From Streptomyces sp. ISL-12 (GTDB taxonomy: Bacteria; Actinomycetota; Actinomycetes; Streptomycetales; Streptomycetaceae): 64,000 bases of DNA. The stretch lies in assembly GCF_018614415.1 (NCBI RefSeq), contig NZ_JAGGOO010000060.1, positions 31,953 to 95,952 on the forward strand, in the 5' to 3' direction. Shown here one piece after another: positions 17,299-25,377 of this stretch; positions within the stretch are counted from its first letter, which is position 1; the number at the start of each line of letters is the position of its first letter. A model generated the notes under the pieces. The model did not search any database. It was not told the origin of the DNA and was given only the letters and a program-made list of their open reading frames with translations. A program made the translations under genes and the position numbers.

Positions 17299-17954
17299 CC
17301 CGCCGGGACGCGGTGCCTCCCTGTCCGGCCCGCTGTCCGGTTGGCGTCGCGTCGATGGGGCCGTGCCCGTCGGGACAAGGCGGCACAGGTGCGTGACGCC
17401 GTCGGCGAGCAGACGGGCAAGGACGCCAGGGCGGCGTCGTTCAGGTGGAGTTTCCGGGGTGACAGGGTGACAGGGTGTCAGGACCGGGGTTGTGTCGCGG
17501 AGTGCTCGCCGGAGGCTGACACGAAGGCAGGCACGACCCCCGGTGCACGAGGTGTCGAGTCCCGATCACCCCGACGGAAGACCGTGCCTGCCCGCTCATC
17601 CTCCGCTCATCCTCCGCTCATCCCGGCTCATCCCGGCTCATCCCGGCTCCTCCGGACCCAACCCGCCGACGCCGCTCCGGCCGCCCCCGATGCCCCCCCA
17701 GCCCGCAGACCTGCCTGGCCCAGGTGCCCGGCCCTCGCCGGACTCTTCCACGACCAGCACCGCGTCCTCGTGGCGCAGGTGCTCGACGACGAAGCCCTCA
17801 AGGCCGTCGCGGACCGCGCCGACGTGGGCGCGAACGCCTGTGCCCGACGACAGGGCGGCACCTGCCCCAACCGCAGATGTGTGAGACGCTCAGTTATTTT
17901 CATGAGCAGTTTGGGCATTGAGGCGATCTTTGCGGCCTTCTTAAGGTTTGGCGT
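17299..17954 (+). other. Gene-poor gap of about 655 nt with short repeats
   Basis: No convincing gene. At 17592-17655 a run of 10-11-bp units (CGCTCATCCTC, then GCTCATCCCG) is repeated six times. The last 70 nt before 17955 are clearly lower in GC (with a GTTATTTTCATGAGCAG stretch), which suggests a promoter for the MBL-fold gene or recently acquired DNA. Confidence 0.55.
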
Positions 17955-18881
17955 ATGACGAACAACGACAAGCGTGTGCAAACCATCATGTTGGGCGATG
18001 TCGAGATCATCCGGGTGGTCGAGTGGCATGAACCGTTCCTGCCCGCTTCCGTGTTCCTGCCCGAGGTCGGCGCCGGCACATGGGCCGAGAACAAGGACTG
18101 GCTGGCACCGGACCACTTCGAGCCGGACAGCGGCAGGACGGTGGTCGCACTGCAGTCATGGGTTCTGCGCAGCGACGGGCGAACCATACTGATCGACACC
18201 GGGGCGGGCAGTGATCGCGAGCGACCGGGTATGGCGCCGTACTTCCACCGGCGCCCGAGCGATTTCCTCGACGTGCTGGCGAGCGCCGGTGTACGCCCGG
18301 GGGATGTCGATGTCGTCGTCAATACTCACCTTCACGTCGATCACGTGGGCTGGAACACCACCGACGAGGGCGGACAGTGGGTGCCTACCTTCCCCAACGC
18401 CCAATACCTCATTCCGGGCGCCGACGACGCCTACTACGGTCCGGACAACGCGCGGAGGCAGGAGCTGGCGGAAGTCGATCGCATGATCTACGACGACAGT
18501 GTCGCGCCCGTCCATCAAGCCGGACAGGCCCTGCTGTGGGACGGCCTGCATCGCATCGACGCACATCTCACTGTGGAGTCCGCGCCCGGCCACACTCCCG
18601 GCGCGTCCGTGGTGCGACTCGCCTCCGGTGGCGACCGGGCGGTCTTCGCCGGAGACACTCTGCACAGCCCGGTGCAGATCCTCGCCCCCTGCTGCAACAG
18701 CGGCTCATGCCTCGACCCGGCGCAGGCGGTGGCCAGTCGCCGCAGGATTCTCGAACGGGCCGCCGACGAACGGGAGCTGCTCATCCCCGCGCACTTCGGC
18801 GGCGCGGGAGCCCTTGAGGTCCGTCGAGAGGGTGGCGGGTTCACCCTCGGCCCATGGGCCGCGTTCGACCAGACGAGGTAG
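17955..18881 (+). CDS. MBL-fold metallo-hydrolase
   Basis: Cytoplasmic hydrolase of 308 aa in the metallo-beta-lactamase superfamily. All metal ligands are visible: HLHVDH (HxHxDH) near residue 125, the His in APGHTPG near 213, the Asp in VFAGDTLH near 233 and the His in IPAHFGG near 279. Layout and length are like the AttM/AhlD lactonase and N-acyl homoserine lactonase branch, but also like general esterase members, so the substrate is open. AAGG lies upstream of ATG 17955. It is followed by an AraC regulator on the same strand 157 nt later, which may control it. Codon use is somewhat less GC-rich than in the core genes, consistent with an accessory origin. Confidence 0.85.
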   Translation: MTNNDKRVQTIMLGDVEIIRVVEWHEPFLPASVFLPEVGAGTWAENKDWLAPDHFEPDSGRTVVALQSWVLRSDGRTILIDTGAGSDRERPGMAPYFHRRPSDFLDVLASAGVRPGDVDVVVNTHLHVDHVGWNTTDEGGQWVPTFPNAQYLIPGADDAYYGPDNARRQELAEVDRMIYDDSVAPVHQAGQALLWDGLHRIDAHLTVESAPGHTPGASVVRLASGGDRAVFAGDTLHSPVQILAPCCNSGSCLDPAQAVASRRRILERAADERELLIPAHFGGAGALEVRREGGGFTLGPWAAFDQTR

Positions 18882-19038
18882 AGCGTCCATGAGGGTTCGT
18901 GCAACAGTCGACGGGCCGTCGTAGCGCCCGCCGACCGGGGATGCCTCGGGCCTTGTGCCCTTCGGGACCGGCCAACCGGCCCTGACCGGGGCCCTGGCGG
19001 TCGCGCGGTGCCGCGCCCACGCCACCTATCCTCTCCGG

Positions 19039-19980
19039 GTGGATGTGGTGAGCGACGCGATCTCCGCTGTGCGTCTCGGGCACCCCTCGTTCCGCCGGGT
19101 GGGGATGCGGGGCAGTTGGTGCGTACGGCTGGACCCGTACCACGGCGCGGGTGTGGGCGTCGTCATGAAGGGCAGCTGCTGGCTGCTGCCCGACGACGGC
19201 CCCCCGGTACACCTCGGCGTGGGTGACGCGGTGATGCTGCCCCACGGTACGGGCTACCTGATCACCGACTCTCCCGTCGACCCGCTGGCCGCGACGCGGA
19301 AGGCAGTCCCGCTGGAGCAGTGGCTCGCGGAGACGGATTGGCCGGTCCGACCCGACGACGAAACGGAGTTGCTCTGCGGAAGCTACCGCCTGGACGGCAG
19401 CCGCCGGCACCCGCTCATGGAGGAACTGCCGCAGGTCATCCACCTTGTCAATCGAATGGGCAGCCACCTCGAACTACGCGCCGCGATCGACCTCCTGGCC
19501 GGCGAGCTGGATCAGACACGGCCCGGCTCCAGCGTCGCCCTCCCAGGCCTGCTCGATCTGCTCTTCGTCTATATGATCCGCTCCTGGATGGCCGAGGACA
19601 CCAACGGAGCATGGGCCCGGGCGCTGAGCGACCCGGTGACAGCCACCGCCCTGCGAGCGTTGCACTCGGAGCCCGCCGCGCCGTGGACCAATGAAAGCCT
19701 GGCGGCGACAGCGCGAGTCTCCCGCCCCACCCTGGCACGCCGGTTCAGCACGCTGGTCGGCCAGCCTCCGATGGCCTACCTCACCTGGTGGCGTCTGACT
19801 CTCGCCGCCACCCTCCTCCGGGACACCTCAGCAACCCTGTCGACCATCGCGGACCGCGTCGGTTACGGCACTCCGTACGCACTGTCGCACGCCTTCGAGA
19901 GGCAATTCGGTACCACGCCGGGACGGTACCGGACGACGACAGCGAATCGCTCGCCGACCGCCGACGGCAGTGCCGGCTGA
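19039..19980 (+). CDS. AraC-family transcriptional regulator with cupin N-terminus
   Basis: Regulator of about 313 aa. The N-terminal half is a cupin-like AraC ligand domain (WCVRLDPYHGAGVGVVMKGSCWLL, VGDAVMLPHG); residues from about 205 carry the double helix-turn-helix (LAATARVSRPTLARRFSTLVG and LSTIADRVGYGTPYALSHAFERQFGTTPGRYR). I start it at GTG 19039 because the protein fold begins there; GTG 19045 or 19048 are equally possible and the frame is open back to 18955. It belongs to the class with AraC_N/cupin_6 domains that often respond to small aromatics or stress. The likely target is the MBL-fold gene just upstream, by position only. Confidence 0.83.
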   Translation: MDVVSDAISAVRLGHPSFRRVGMRGSWCVRLDPYHGAGVGVVMKGSCWLLPDDGPPVHLGVGDAVMLPHGTGYLITDSPVDPLAATRKAVPLEQWLAETDWPVRPDDETELLCGSYRLDGSRRHPLMEELPQVIHLVNRMGSHLELRAAIDLLAGELDQTRPGSSVALPGLLDLLFVYMIRSWMAEDTNGAWARALSDPVTATALRALHSEPAAPWTNESLAATARVSRPTLARRFSTLVGQPPMAYLTWWRLTLAATLLRDTSATLSTIADRVGYGTPYALSHAFERQFGTTPGRYRTTTANRSPTADGSAG

Positions 19981-20017
19981 TCGCGCCTCCTGGTGAGCGG
20001 GAACGCCGCGCAGTCCA

Positions 20018-20215
20018 CAGGCGGCCGCCCTCGTCACGATCGGCGTCTCCACAACGGGAGCTGTCGACGACGAGGGGACGATCAGGCCCGTGGCCTTCGC
20101 GTCCGCTGCCGGCGTCTCGCTCGACGCGTTCGCCGTGCGCCTGATCCTCGTTCCGGCCGTGATACTGCTGCTCGGTGGAGCCGCCCGGTTGTTCGCCTCC
20201 CCGGCCGCTGGACCG
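20018..20215 (+). pseudogene. Relic of the C-terminus of an MMPL-family transporter
   Basis: One frame here encodes SPQAAALVTIGVSTTGAV, then RPVAFASAAGVSLDAF and AVRLILVPAVILLLG. This closely resembles the final transmembrane block of MMPL exporters (a GVLLDAFVVRTxLVPALLxLLG-like pattern). There is no upstream rest of the gene: the AraC gene ends 38 nt before it, and no start codon with a ribosome binding site is present. I infer a decayed remnant left after deletion of a roughly 700-residue transporter. Confidence 0.5.
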
Positions 20216-20553
20216 CTTCACGCCCTACCTCGGCCCTCGGCCTGGAAGGCTCCGTCCTCACCGGACCCGGCCGGCCGCGGGCGCACCCGACGCCCTGAGA
20301 CCGAGCTGTTCCACGGTCCTGGCGCGTGGGTCCACGCCGGAAGCTCCTGCAGATCGTCAAGCGACTGTCAGGGGTTGTCGCTGTGAGACGCCGAGCTCCA
20401 TGTGGCGTCGCCTGCTTCGTTCCGTGCGGCTTGTCCCGGCCATTGCCGGGGTTGACGGGCGTGCGCCGGCCCGGTGAGCGCCTGCTTAGGATGAGCGGAG
20501 CCGCTGGTGGTTGACGGCGGCAATCATCTCGTACGTCCCCAGGAGCACCACCC
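20216..20553 (+). other. Gap with no gene seen
   Basis: Degraded-looking sequence after the MMPL relic. The last 90 nt hold the promoter region and the AGGAG site of the thioesterase gene at 20554. No clear terminator or operator was found. Confidence 0.5.
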
Positions 20554-21018
20554 ATGACAGCCGAAGCCCCGGCCGCGCCCATACCCGCCCTCTCGTACGG
20601 CCGGCTGGTCCCCGTCACCGTCCACTTCGACGACCTGGACGCCCTCGGCCTGCTGCACAACGCCCGCTACCCGGTGCTGGTCGAGCGGGCCTGGGGCGAG
20701 CTGTGGGAGGAGCACGGCTACCGGTACGCGGGCGACTGGGCGGCGGCCGGCGACGCCTGCAACGCGGTGAAGGAACTGCGGATCACCTACGAGGCGCCGG
20801 TCACCCGGCCCGGCGGGTACGCCGTCCACCTGTGGCTGGAGCGGCTGGGCCGGACCGGGCTGACGTACGGCTTCCGGTTCTGCTCGGCGGACGGGGCCAC
20901 CACCTACGCCCACGGCACCCGGGTCCTGGTCCGGCTGGACGCGGCGACGATGCGGCCGGCGCCGTGGAGCGAGGAGTTCAGGGCCGTCGGCCGGGAACTG
21001 CTGCGTCCGGCGGACTGA
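20554..21018 (+). CDS. Acyl-CoA thioesterase, hotdog fold (4HBT family)
   Basis: Protein of 154 aa with the hotdog-fold layout: VTVHFDDLDALGLLHNARYPVLVERA near residues 22-46, containing the Asp and the HN dyad used by 4-hydroxybenzoyl-CoA-type thioesterases, then ELRITYEAPV and LTYGFRF strands. It should hydrolyse acyl-CoA thioesters in the cytoplasm. The start ATG 20554 has AGGAG 8 nt upstream. Its 3' end overlaps the convergent MFS gene by 41 bp, so the two mRNAs can pair over that stretch. The substrate is unknown. Confidence 0.85.
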   Translation: MTAEAPAAPIPALSYGRLVPVTVHFDDLDALGLLHNARYPVLVERAWGELWEEHGYRYAGDWAAAGDACNAVKELRITYEAPVTRPGGYAVHLWLERLGRTGLTYGFRFCSADGATTYAHGTRVLVRLDAATMRPAPWSEEFRAVGRELLRPAD

Positions 21019-22189
21019 CCTGCACCGGGGTGCGGTCCCCGGCGCGCAGCACGCCCGCGAACGCCACCAGGCCGCAGGCCAGCACGGTCACCAGCCCGAA
21101 CGACACCACCAGGCTGGTGGCCTCGGCCAGCCCGCCGATCGCGCTGGGCGCGATCAGCCCGGAGGTGTACGTGATGGTGGCGACGCCCGCGATGGCGAGG
21201 GACGGGTTGCTGCCGCTGCGGCCCGCCGCCGCGAAGCAGAGCGGGATGACCACGGCGATGCCCAGGCCCAGCAGCGCGAAGCCGGTCATCGCCACCGCCG
21301 GGTGGCCGCCGATGACCACCAGCAGACCGCCGAGCGCGGCCAGTACGCCGCTCACCCGGACCGAGCGCACCGCGCCGAACCGGTCCACGATCCGGTCACC
21401 GGCGAACCGGGACAGGGCCATGGTCAGCGTGAACCCGGTGGTGCACGCCGCCGCGAGCCCCGCCGAGGTGTCCAGCTGGTCCCGCAGGTAGACCGCCGAC
21501 CAGTCCAGGCTCGCGCCCTCCGCGAAGACCGCGCAGAACCCGACCGCGCCGATCAGCACCGCCGACCTGGGCGGCAGCGCGAACCTCGGCGGGGCCTCCT
21601 CGTCCTCGGCGGGCTGGAGATCCAGTACCCAGGAGCACATGACCAGACCGAGCACCGTCAGGACGGCGGCGGCCAGCAGGTGGTGCAGCCGGGCGTCCGC
21701 GCCGAGGTGGGCGGCGAGTGTGCCGCCCGCCGAACCGATCAGGGCGCCCGCGCTCCACATGCCGTGCAGCCCCGACATGATCGACTTGTCGAGACGGTTC
21801 TCGACCTCGACGCCGAGCGCGTTCATCGCGACGTCGGACATGCCGGAGGTGGCCCCGTAGACGAACAGGGCGAGGCAGAGGGTGGCGAGGTTCGGGGCCA
21901 GCGAGGGCAGGACCAGGGACAGCGTCCACAGGGCCAGCAGGCCGCGCAGGGCGGTGCGGGCGCCGAAGCGGTGACTGATCCGGCCGGCCAGTGGCATGGC
22001 GAGGGAGGCGCCGAGCGCGGGGAAGGCCAGGGCCAGTCCCAGCTGGCCCGCGCTCACCCCGGCGTGGTCCTGGATCCAGGGCACCCGGGTCGCGAACGAG
22101 CCGGTGACGGAGCCGTGCACCGCGAAGACGGCCGCCACGGCGTAGCGGGCGCGCCGTACCTCACGCAGTTGGTAGACCACCGCACTCAT
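20978..22189 (-). CDS. MFS transporter, YbjJ/fucose-permease-like
   Basis: Membrane protein of 403 aa with 12 predicted segments. RVPWIQDHAGVSAGQLGLAL at the N-terminus and the DVAMNALGVEVE block are typical of the YbjJ/FucP-like MFS branch, commonly linked to sugars. GGAGGGG precedes ATG 22189. It is divergent from the ROK regulator at 22358, with a 29-bp symmetric site in between, so regulation by that protein is very likely. The stop lies inside the convergent thioesterase gene (41-bp overlap). Confidence 0.85.
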   Translation of the reverse strand: MSAVVYQLREVRRARYAVAAVFAVHGSVTGSFATRVPWIQDHAGVSAGQLGLALAFPALGASLAMPLAGRISHRFGARTALRGLLALWTLSLVLPSLAPNLATLCLALFVYGATSGMSDVAMNALGVEVENRLDKSIMSGLHGMWSAGALIGSAGGTLAAHLGADARLHHLLAAAVLTVLGLVMCSWVLDLQPAEDEEAPPRFALPPRSAVLIGAVGFCAVFAEGASLDWSAVYLRDQLDTSAGLAAACTTGFTLTMALSRFAGDRIVDRFGAVRSVRVSGVLAALGGLLVVIGGHPAVAMTGFALLGLGIAVVIPLCFAAAGRSGSNPSLAIAGVATITYTSGLIAPSAIGGLAEATSLVVSFGLVTVLACGLVAFAGVLRAGDRTPVQVSPPDAAVPGRRP

Positions 22190-22279
22190 TCTCGGGCCCC
22201 TCCCTCGTCTCCGCTCCCCGCACCCGGTGTGCGGCGGCGAGCGTGCGCGGCCGTGCCACCGGCCGACCGCGGGGCGTAA

Positions 22280-22308
22280 ACTATCAGGAAGGTTGCCTTA
22301 TAGATAGT
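22280..22308 (+). promoter_or_regulatory. 29-bp dyad operator between the MFS and ROK genes
   Basis: The dyad is ACTATC-N3-AAGG-N3-CCTT-N3-GATAGT, with 20 of 29 positions symmetric. It is AT-rich within a GC-rich neighbourhood and sits 91 nt from the MFS start and 50 nt from the ROK start. It is the obvious site for the ROK repressor. Confidence 0.7.
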
Positions 22309-22357
22309 GGGTATCCTCCGCGGGCCGCCCCGCCCGTCCATCTGGAAGGATCCCGGC

Positions 22358-23620
22358 ATGCCCGCCACTCCGAGCACCGCCCGGGCCATCAACGACCGGC
22401 TCGCCCTCAGCCTGTTCCAGCGGGAGGGCCCGTTGACGGCCGCGCAGCTCAAGCAGTTCACCGGCCTGTCCCGGCCGTCCGTGGCCGACCTCGTCGAACG
22501 GCTGACCGCCGCCGGTCTGATCGAGGTGGTCGGCGAGGCGGGGGAGCAGCGCCGGGGCCCCAACGCCAAGCTGTACGGGATCGTCGCCGGGCTGGCCCAC
22601 CTGGCCGCCCTCGACGTGCGCACCGAGGGCGTCTCGGTGCTCGTGTCCGATCTGGTCGGCGGCGTGCTGGCCGAGGCGTCCGGGCCGATCCGCGACGACG
22701 CCGGGACCGGACCGGCGGTGGAACAGGCGGTCGCGCTGGTGGAGCAGGCCGCCAAGGAGGCCGGGGCGGACCGGCTGCACACGGTGGGCATCGGCGCCCC
22801 CGGCCTGATCGACCCGGCCAGTGGCGACCTGCGCGACTCCGGCGGCCTGCCCGCCTGGCACCGCCGCCTGATGGCCGCCGTGCAGGAGCGGTTCCCGGAG
22901 TCCCGGGTCAGCGTCGAGAACGAGACCAACCTCGCCGCCCTGGCCGAACAGCGCGACGGCGCCGCCCGGGACCGGGACACGTTCGTGCTGCTCTGGCTGG
23001 ACCTCGGCATCGGCGCCGCGCTCGTCCTGGACGGGGCGCTGCGGCGGGGCGCCTCCGGGGGCGCCGGCGAGGTCGGTTTCCTGCCGGTGCCGGGCACGAC
23101 CGGCCTGCCGTCGGCCACCGACTGCGACGGCGGCTTCCACTCCCTGGCCTCGGCGTCGGCGATCGTCGCCCTCGCGGTGGAGCACGGGCTGACGGTGCCG
23201 GACGGCGGCCGGGCGGCGCCAGCCGACCCGACGCACGCCTCCGCCCCGGTCCGCGCCGCGACGCACCTCCCTGCCCTGCTCCGTGCCGCGACGCACGCCC
23301 CCGCCCTGGTCCGTGCCGCGGCGCGCGGCACGGACCCGGCCGCCGGGCGCTTCCTCGACGCCCTCGCCGACCGTGTCGCCCTCGGCGTCGCCGCCGTGGT
23401 CTCCGTCCTCGACCCAGGCTGCGTGGTACTGGCCGGGGAGGTCGGCCGCGCGGGCGGCGACGCGCTGGCCGGCCGCGTCCAACGCCGCCTGGCCCGGATG
23501 TCCCCGCTGCGCACGGAGGTACGGGCCGGCCTGCTGGGCGGCGAGGCCGTACTGCGCGGGGCGCTGCTGACGGCCCGCGACCGCGCGCAGGACGAACTGT
23601 TCGCACCGCCGGGGAGCTGA
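22358..23620 (+). CDS. ROK-family transcriptional regulator
   Basis: Regulator of 420 aa. The N-terminal winged helix-turn-helix (GPLTAAQLKQFTGLSRPSVADLVERL) is followed by a ROK sugar-kinase-like domain: GIGAPGLIDPASG near residue 148, the ENETNLAALAE block near 188, and GGAGEVGFLP near 245. The CxCGxxGC zinc motif of classical ROK proteins is not obvious (only a TDCDGGFHS remnant), so metal binding may be lost. An Ala/Thr/Pro insert made of near-identical RAATHxPAL units interrupts the middle (about 23235-23330). The start is ATG 22358, with GGAAGGA 8 nt upstream. It is divergent from the MFS gene it probably represses; the inducer is presumably the transported sugar. Confidence 0.85.
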   Translation: MPATPSTARAINDRLALSLFQREGPLTAAQLKQFTGLSRPSVADLVERLTAAGLIEVVGEAGEQRRGPNAKLYGIVAGLAHLAALDVRTEGVSVLVSDLVGGVLAEASGPIRDDAGTGPAVEQAVALVEQAAKEAGADRLHTVGIGAPGLIDPASGDLRDSGGLPAWHRRLMAAVQERFPESRVSVENETNLAALAEQRDGAARDRDTFVLLWLDLGIGAALVLDGALRRGASGGAGEVGFLPVPGTTGLPSATDCDGGFHSLASASAIVALAVEHGLTVPDGGRAAPADPTHASAPVRAATHLPALLRAATHAPALVRAAARGTDPAAGRFLDALADRVALGVAAVVSVLDPGCVVLAGEVGRAGGDALAGRVQRRLARMSPLRTEVRAGLLGGEAVLRGALLTARDRAQDELFAPPGS

Positions 23621-23621
23621 A

Positions 23622-23788
23622 CCGGCCCGCATCACCGGACAGCCGGCCCGCATCACCGGAAAGCCGGCCCGCATCACCGAACAGTCGGCCCGCATCACCG
23701 GAAAGCCGCCCCGCACCACTGGACAGTCGGCCCGCATCACCGAACAGTCCGCCCGCATCACCGGAAGCCGGCCCGCACCACCGAACAG
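23622..23788 (+). repeat. 21-bp minisatellite, eight units
   Basis: Begins one base after the ROK stop codon. Units of CCGGCCCGCATCACCGGACAG differ from each other at a few positions (GAACAG/GAAAG ends); unit 7 has a one-base deletion, and a partial ninth copy follows. There are no spacers, so this is not a CRISPR array. It ends about 25 nt before the stop of the convergent membrane-protein gene. Confidence 0.92.
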
Positions 23789-23812
23789 CCCGCCCCGCAC
23801 CAGGCCGGACCG

Positions 23813-24235
23813 TCAGCCGGCCTCCGCGCTCCCTCGCGACGCCGCCAGCCACAGCAGTACCGCCGGCAGTACCACCGCCGTGCCCAGCAGCGCCATGAAA
23901 CCCGCGCCGCTCGCCGCCGACAGGGGCGACAGATGCCCGGCGTGGAAGACCAGGTGCGGCACCGAGGAGGCCAGGTAGGCGACCAGCGCCGTCAGCACCA
24001 GCCGCCGCTCCATCGTCGCCACCGCCGCGCACAGCACCACGGCGAGCGCGAGACCGGCCCCGCCGAAGTCCCGCAGCAGATGCTCGTTGTAGGGCGGCAG
24101 ATGCGACACCCAGGGCCACTTCCAGAACAGCTCCGGCAGCAGCAGCACCCACAGGCCGAGCACCAGTTGGGTGCCGGCGAGCACCCCGAGCCCCGCCCGC
24201 ACCAGCCCGTCACGTCCGACCGTCGTCCACCGCAC
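23813..24235 (-). CDS. Small integral membrane protein, four segments
   Basis: Unrecognised protein of about 140 aa with four hydrophobic segments, an aromatic loop WKWPWVSHLPPYNEHLLRDFGGAG after the first one and PHLVFHAGHL after the third; the paired His/Asp residues in these loops could be functional. GTG 24235 is favoured (GGGGAAGG 9 nt upstream); GTG 24331 would add 32 Arg-rich residues and lies only 12 nt from the predicted transcription start. Upstream is a promoter with the same architecture and 12-mer operator as the GH18 chitinase gene in this window. It is convergent with ROK across the minisatellite. Confidence 0.7.
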   Translation of the reverse strand: MRWTTVGRDGLVRAGLGVLAGTQLVLGLWVLLLPELFWKWPWVSHLPPYNEHLLRDFGGAGLALAVVLCAAVATMERRLVLTALVAYLASSVPHLVFHAGHLSPLSAASGAGFMALLGTAVVLPAVLLWLAASRGSAEAG

Positions 24236-24349
24236 GGCGGTAAGCCTTCCCCGCCGTCGGCCGCGTTCACCACGGACAGGGGTGGCCCGGCGGCGGGCAA
24301 GGGCCGTCGTCACCGCCGCCGGACCGGTCACAAGGGGGAGGTCGCGCAG

Positions 24350-24379
24350 ACACTAGAGAGGACTAGACCAAAGCGTCAA
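24350..24379 (-). promoter_or_regulatory. Chitinase-type (DasR-like) promoter for the small membrane protein
   Basis: On the minus strand: TTGACG (24374-24379), an 18-bp spacer, TAGTGT (24350-24355). The spacer contains TGGTCTAGTCCT, exactly the 12-mer found in the chitinase promoter at 39262-39291, and it fits 12 of 16 positions of the palindromic DasR (dre) consensus. Confidence 0.6.
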
Positions 24380-24488
24380 TAGGTACGGTCCTGTCGCCGG
24401 CGAGAAGGCAGGGAGATGTGAGTCACCCCACAGCCCCCGCCCGTCTGGGTGACGATCAGACGTGGCACACTGGCTCTGTACCAGAAGC

Positions 24489-24616
24489 AGCGCACTCCGG
24501 GGTCGGTGAAAGTCCGAACCGGCGGTTACAGTCCGCGACCCGGTCGCCTCCAGCGACCGGTTGACCAGGTGAAATTCCTGGACCGACGGTTAAAGTCCGG
24601 ATGGGAGGCAGTGCGC
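24489..24616 (+). promoter_or_regulatory. FMN riboswitch (RFN element)
   Basis: The RFN signature blocks are all present: GGGGTCGGTGAAAGTCCGAA, then CCGGCGGTTACAGTCCG, a variable stem, GACCAGGTGAAATTCCTGGA, CCGACGGTTAAAGTCCG and GGATGGGAGGCAG, closed by GCGCACT/AGTGCGC arms. It lies 158 nt upstream of ribE and should switch the whole rib operon off when FMN is high. The expression platform is not fully clear; GTCCCcgaGGGAC downstream is a candidate hairpin. Confidence 0.97.
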
Positions 24617-24774
24617 GGCGGACGAGCATTGTGCGCGTCGCCGGCTGTTTCGGGCCCGTCCCCGAGGGACAGGTCCGACCGACGAGCGCCGTACCGGTGC
24701 CGTCGTCCGTACGTCCTGTCGGCTGTCGACAGATGCCCCGGAGTCCGTGCCCAAGAGGCAGGAGGACCCGGGAA

Positions 24775-25377
24775 GTGTTCACCGGAATCGTCGAAGAGCT
24801 GGGCGAGATCACCGCCGTCGAGACCCTCGGCGACGCCTGTCGCTTCCGACTGCGCGGCCCCGTCGTCACCGAGGGCGCGCGGCACGGGGACTCCATCGCC
24901 GTCAACGGCGTCTGCCTCACGGTCGTCGACCACGAGGGCGACGAGTTCACCGCCGACGTGATGGCCGAGACCCTGAACCGCTCCAGCCTCGGCGCCCTCG
25001 CCGTCGGCTCCCGCGTCAACCTGGAGCGCCCCACCGCCGTCGGCGCCCGCCTCGGCGGCCACATCGTGCAGGGCCACGTCGACGGCACCGGCGAGATCAT
25101 CGAGCGCAAGCCCTCCGAGCACTGGGAGATCGTCAAGATCTCCCTCCCCGCCCAGCTCGCCCGCTACGTCGTCGAGAAGGGCTCCATCACCGTCGACGGC
25201 ATCAGCCTCACCGTCGTCGAGGCCGGCCCCGACTTCTTCACCGTCAGCCTCATCCCGACCACCCTCGCCCTGACCACGCTCGGCGTGAAGCAGCCCGGCG
25301 ACCCGGTCAACCTCGAAGTGGACGTCATCGCCAAGTACGTCGAGCGGCTGCTCGCCGGCCAGGGGGAGACCAAGTGA
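24775..25377 (+). CDS. ribE: Riboflavin synthase alpha chain
   Basis: Enzyme of 200 aa that dismutates two 6,7-dimethyl-8-ribityllumazine molecules into riboflavin. The two lumazine-binding repeats are visible: the first opens with FTGIVEELGEI and contains VNGVCLTV, and the second starts near residue 98 (GGHIVQGHVDGTGEI) with ITVDGISLTV. GTG 24775 follows GGAGG by 9 nt; the open frame upstream is riboswitch leader. It overlaps ribM by 4 nt (GTGA) and heads the ribE-ribM-ribAB-ribH operon under the FMN riboswitch. Some genomes call this gene ribC. Confidence 0.96.
   Translation: MFTGIVEELGEITAVETLGDACRFRLRGPVVTEGARHGDSIAVNGVCLTVVDHEGDEFTADVMAETLNRSSLGALAVGSRVNLERPTAVGARLGGHIVQGHVDGTGEIIERKPSEHWEIVKISLPAQLARYVVEKGSITVDGISLTVVEAGPDFFTVSLIPTTLALTTLGVKQPGDPVNLEVDVIAKYVERLLAGQGETK

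Noticed and set aside
17299..17954. IS element or transposase remnant in the gap before the MBL gene
   Set aside because: No transposase motif, terminal inverted repeats or target-site duplication could be found.
20090..20386. A complete small membrane-protein gene starting at GTG 20090
   Set aside because: The similarity to the MMPL C-terminus starts upstream of this codon, there is no ribosome binding site, and the tail after residue 45 is not protein-like; treated as a relic.
23622..23788. CRISPR array
   Set aside because: Units are contiguous, degenerate and 21 bp, with no spacers and no cas genes.
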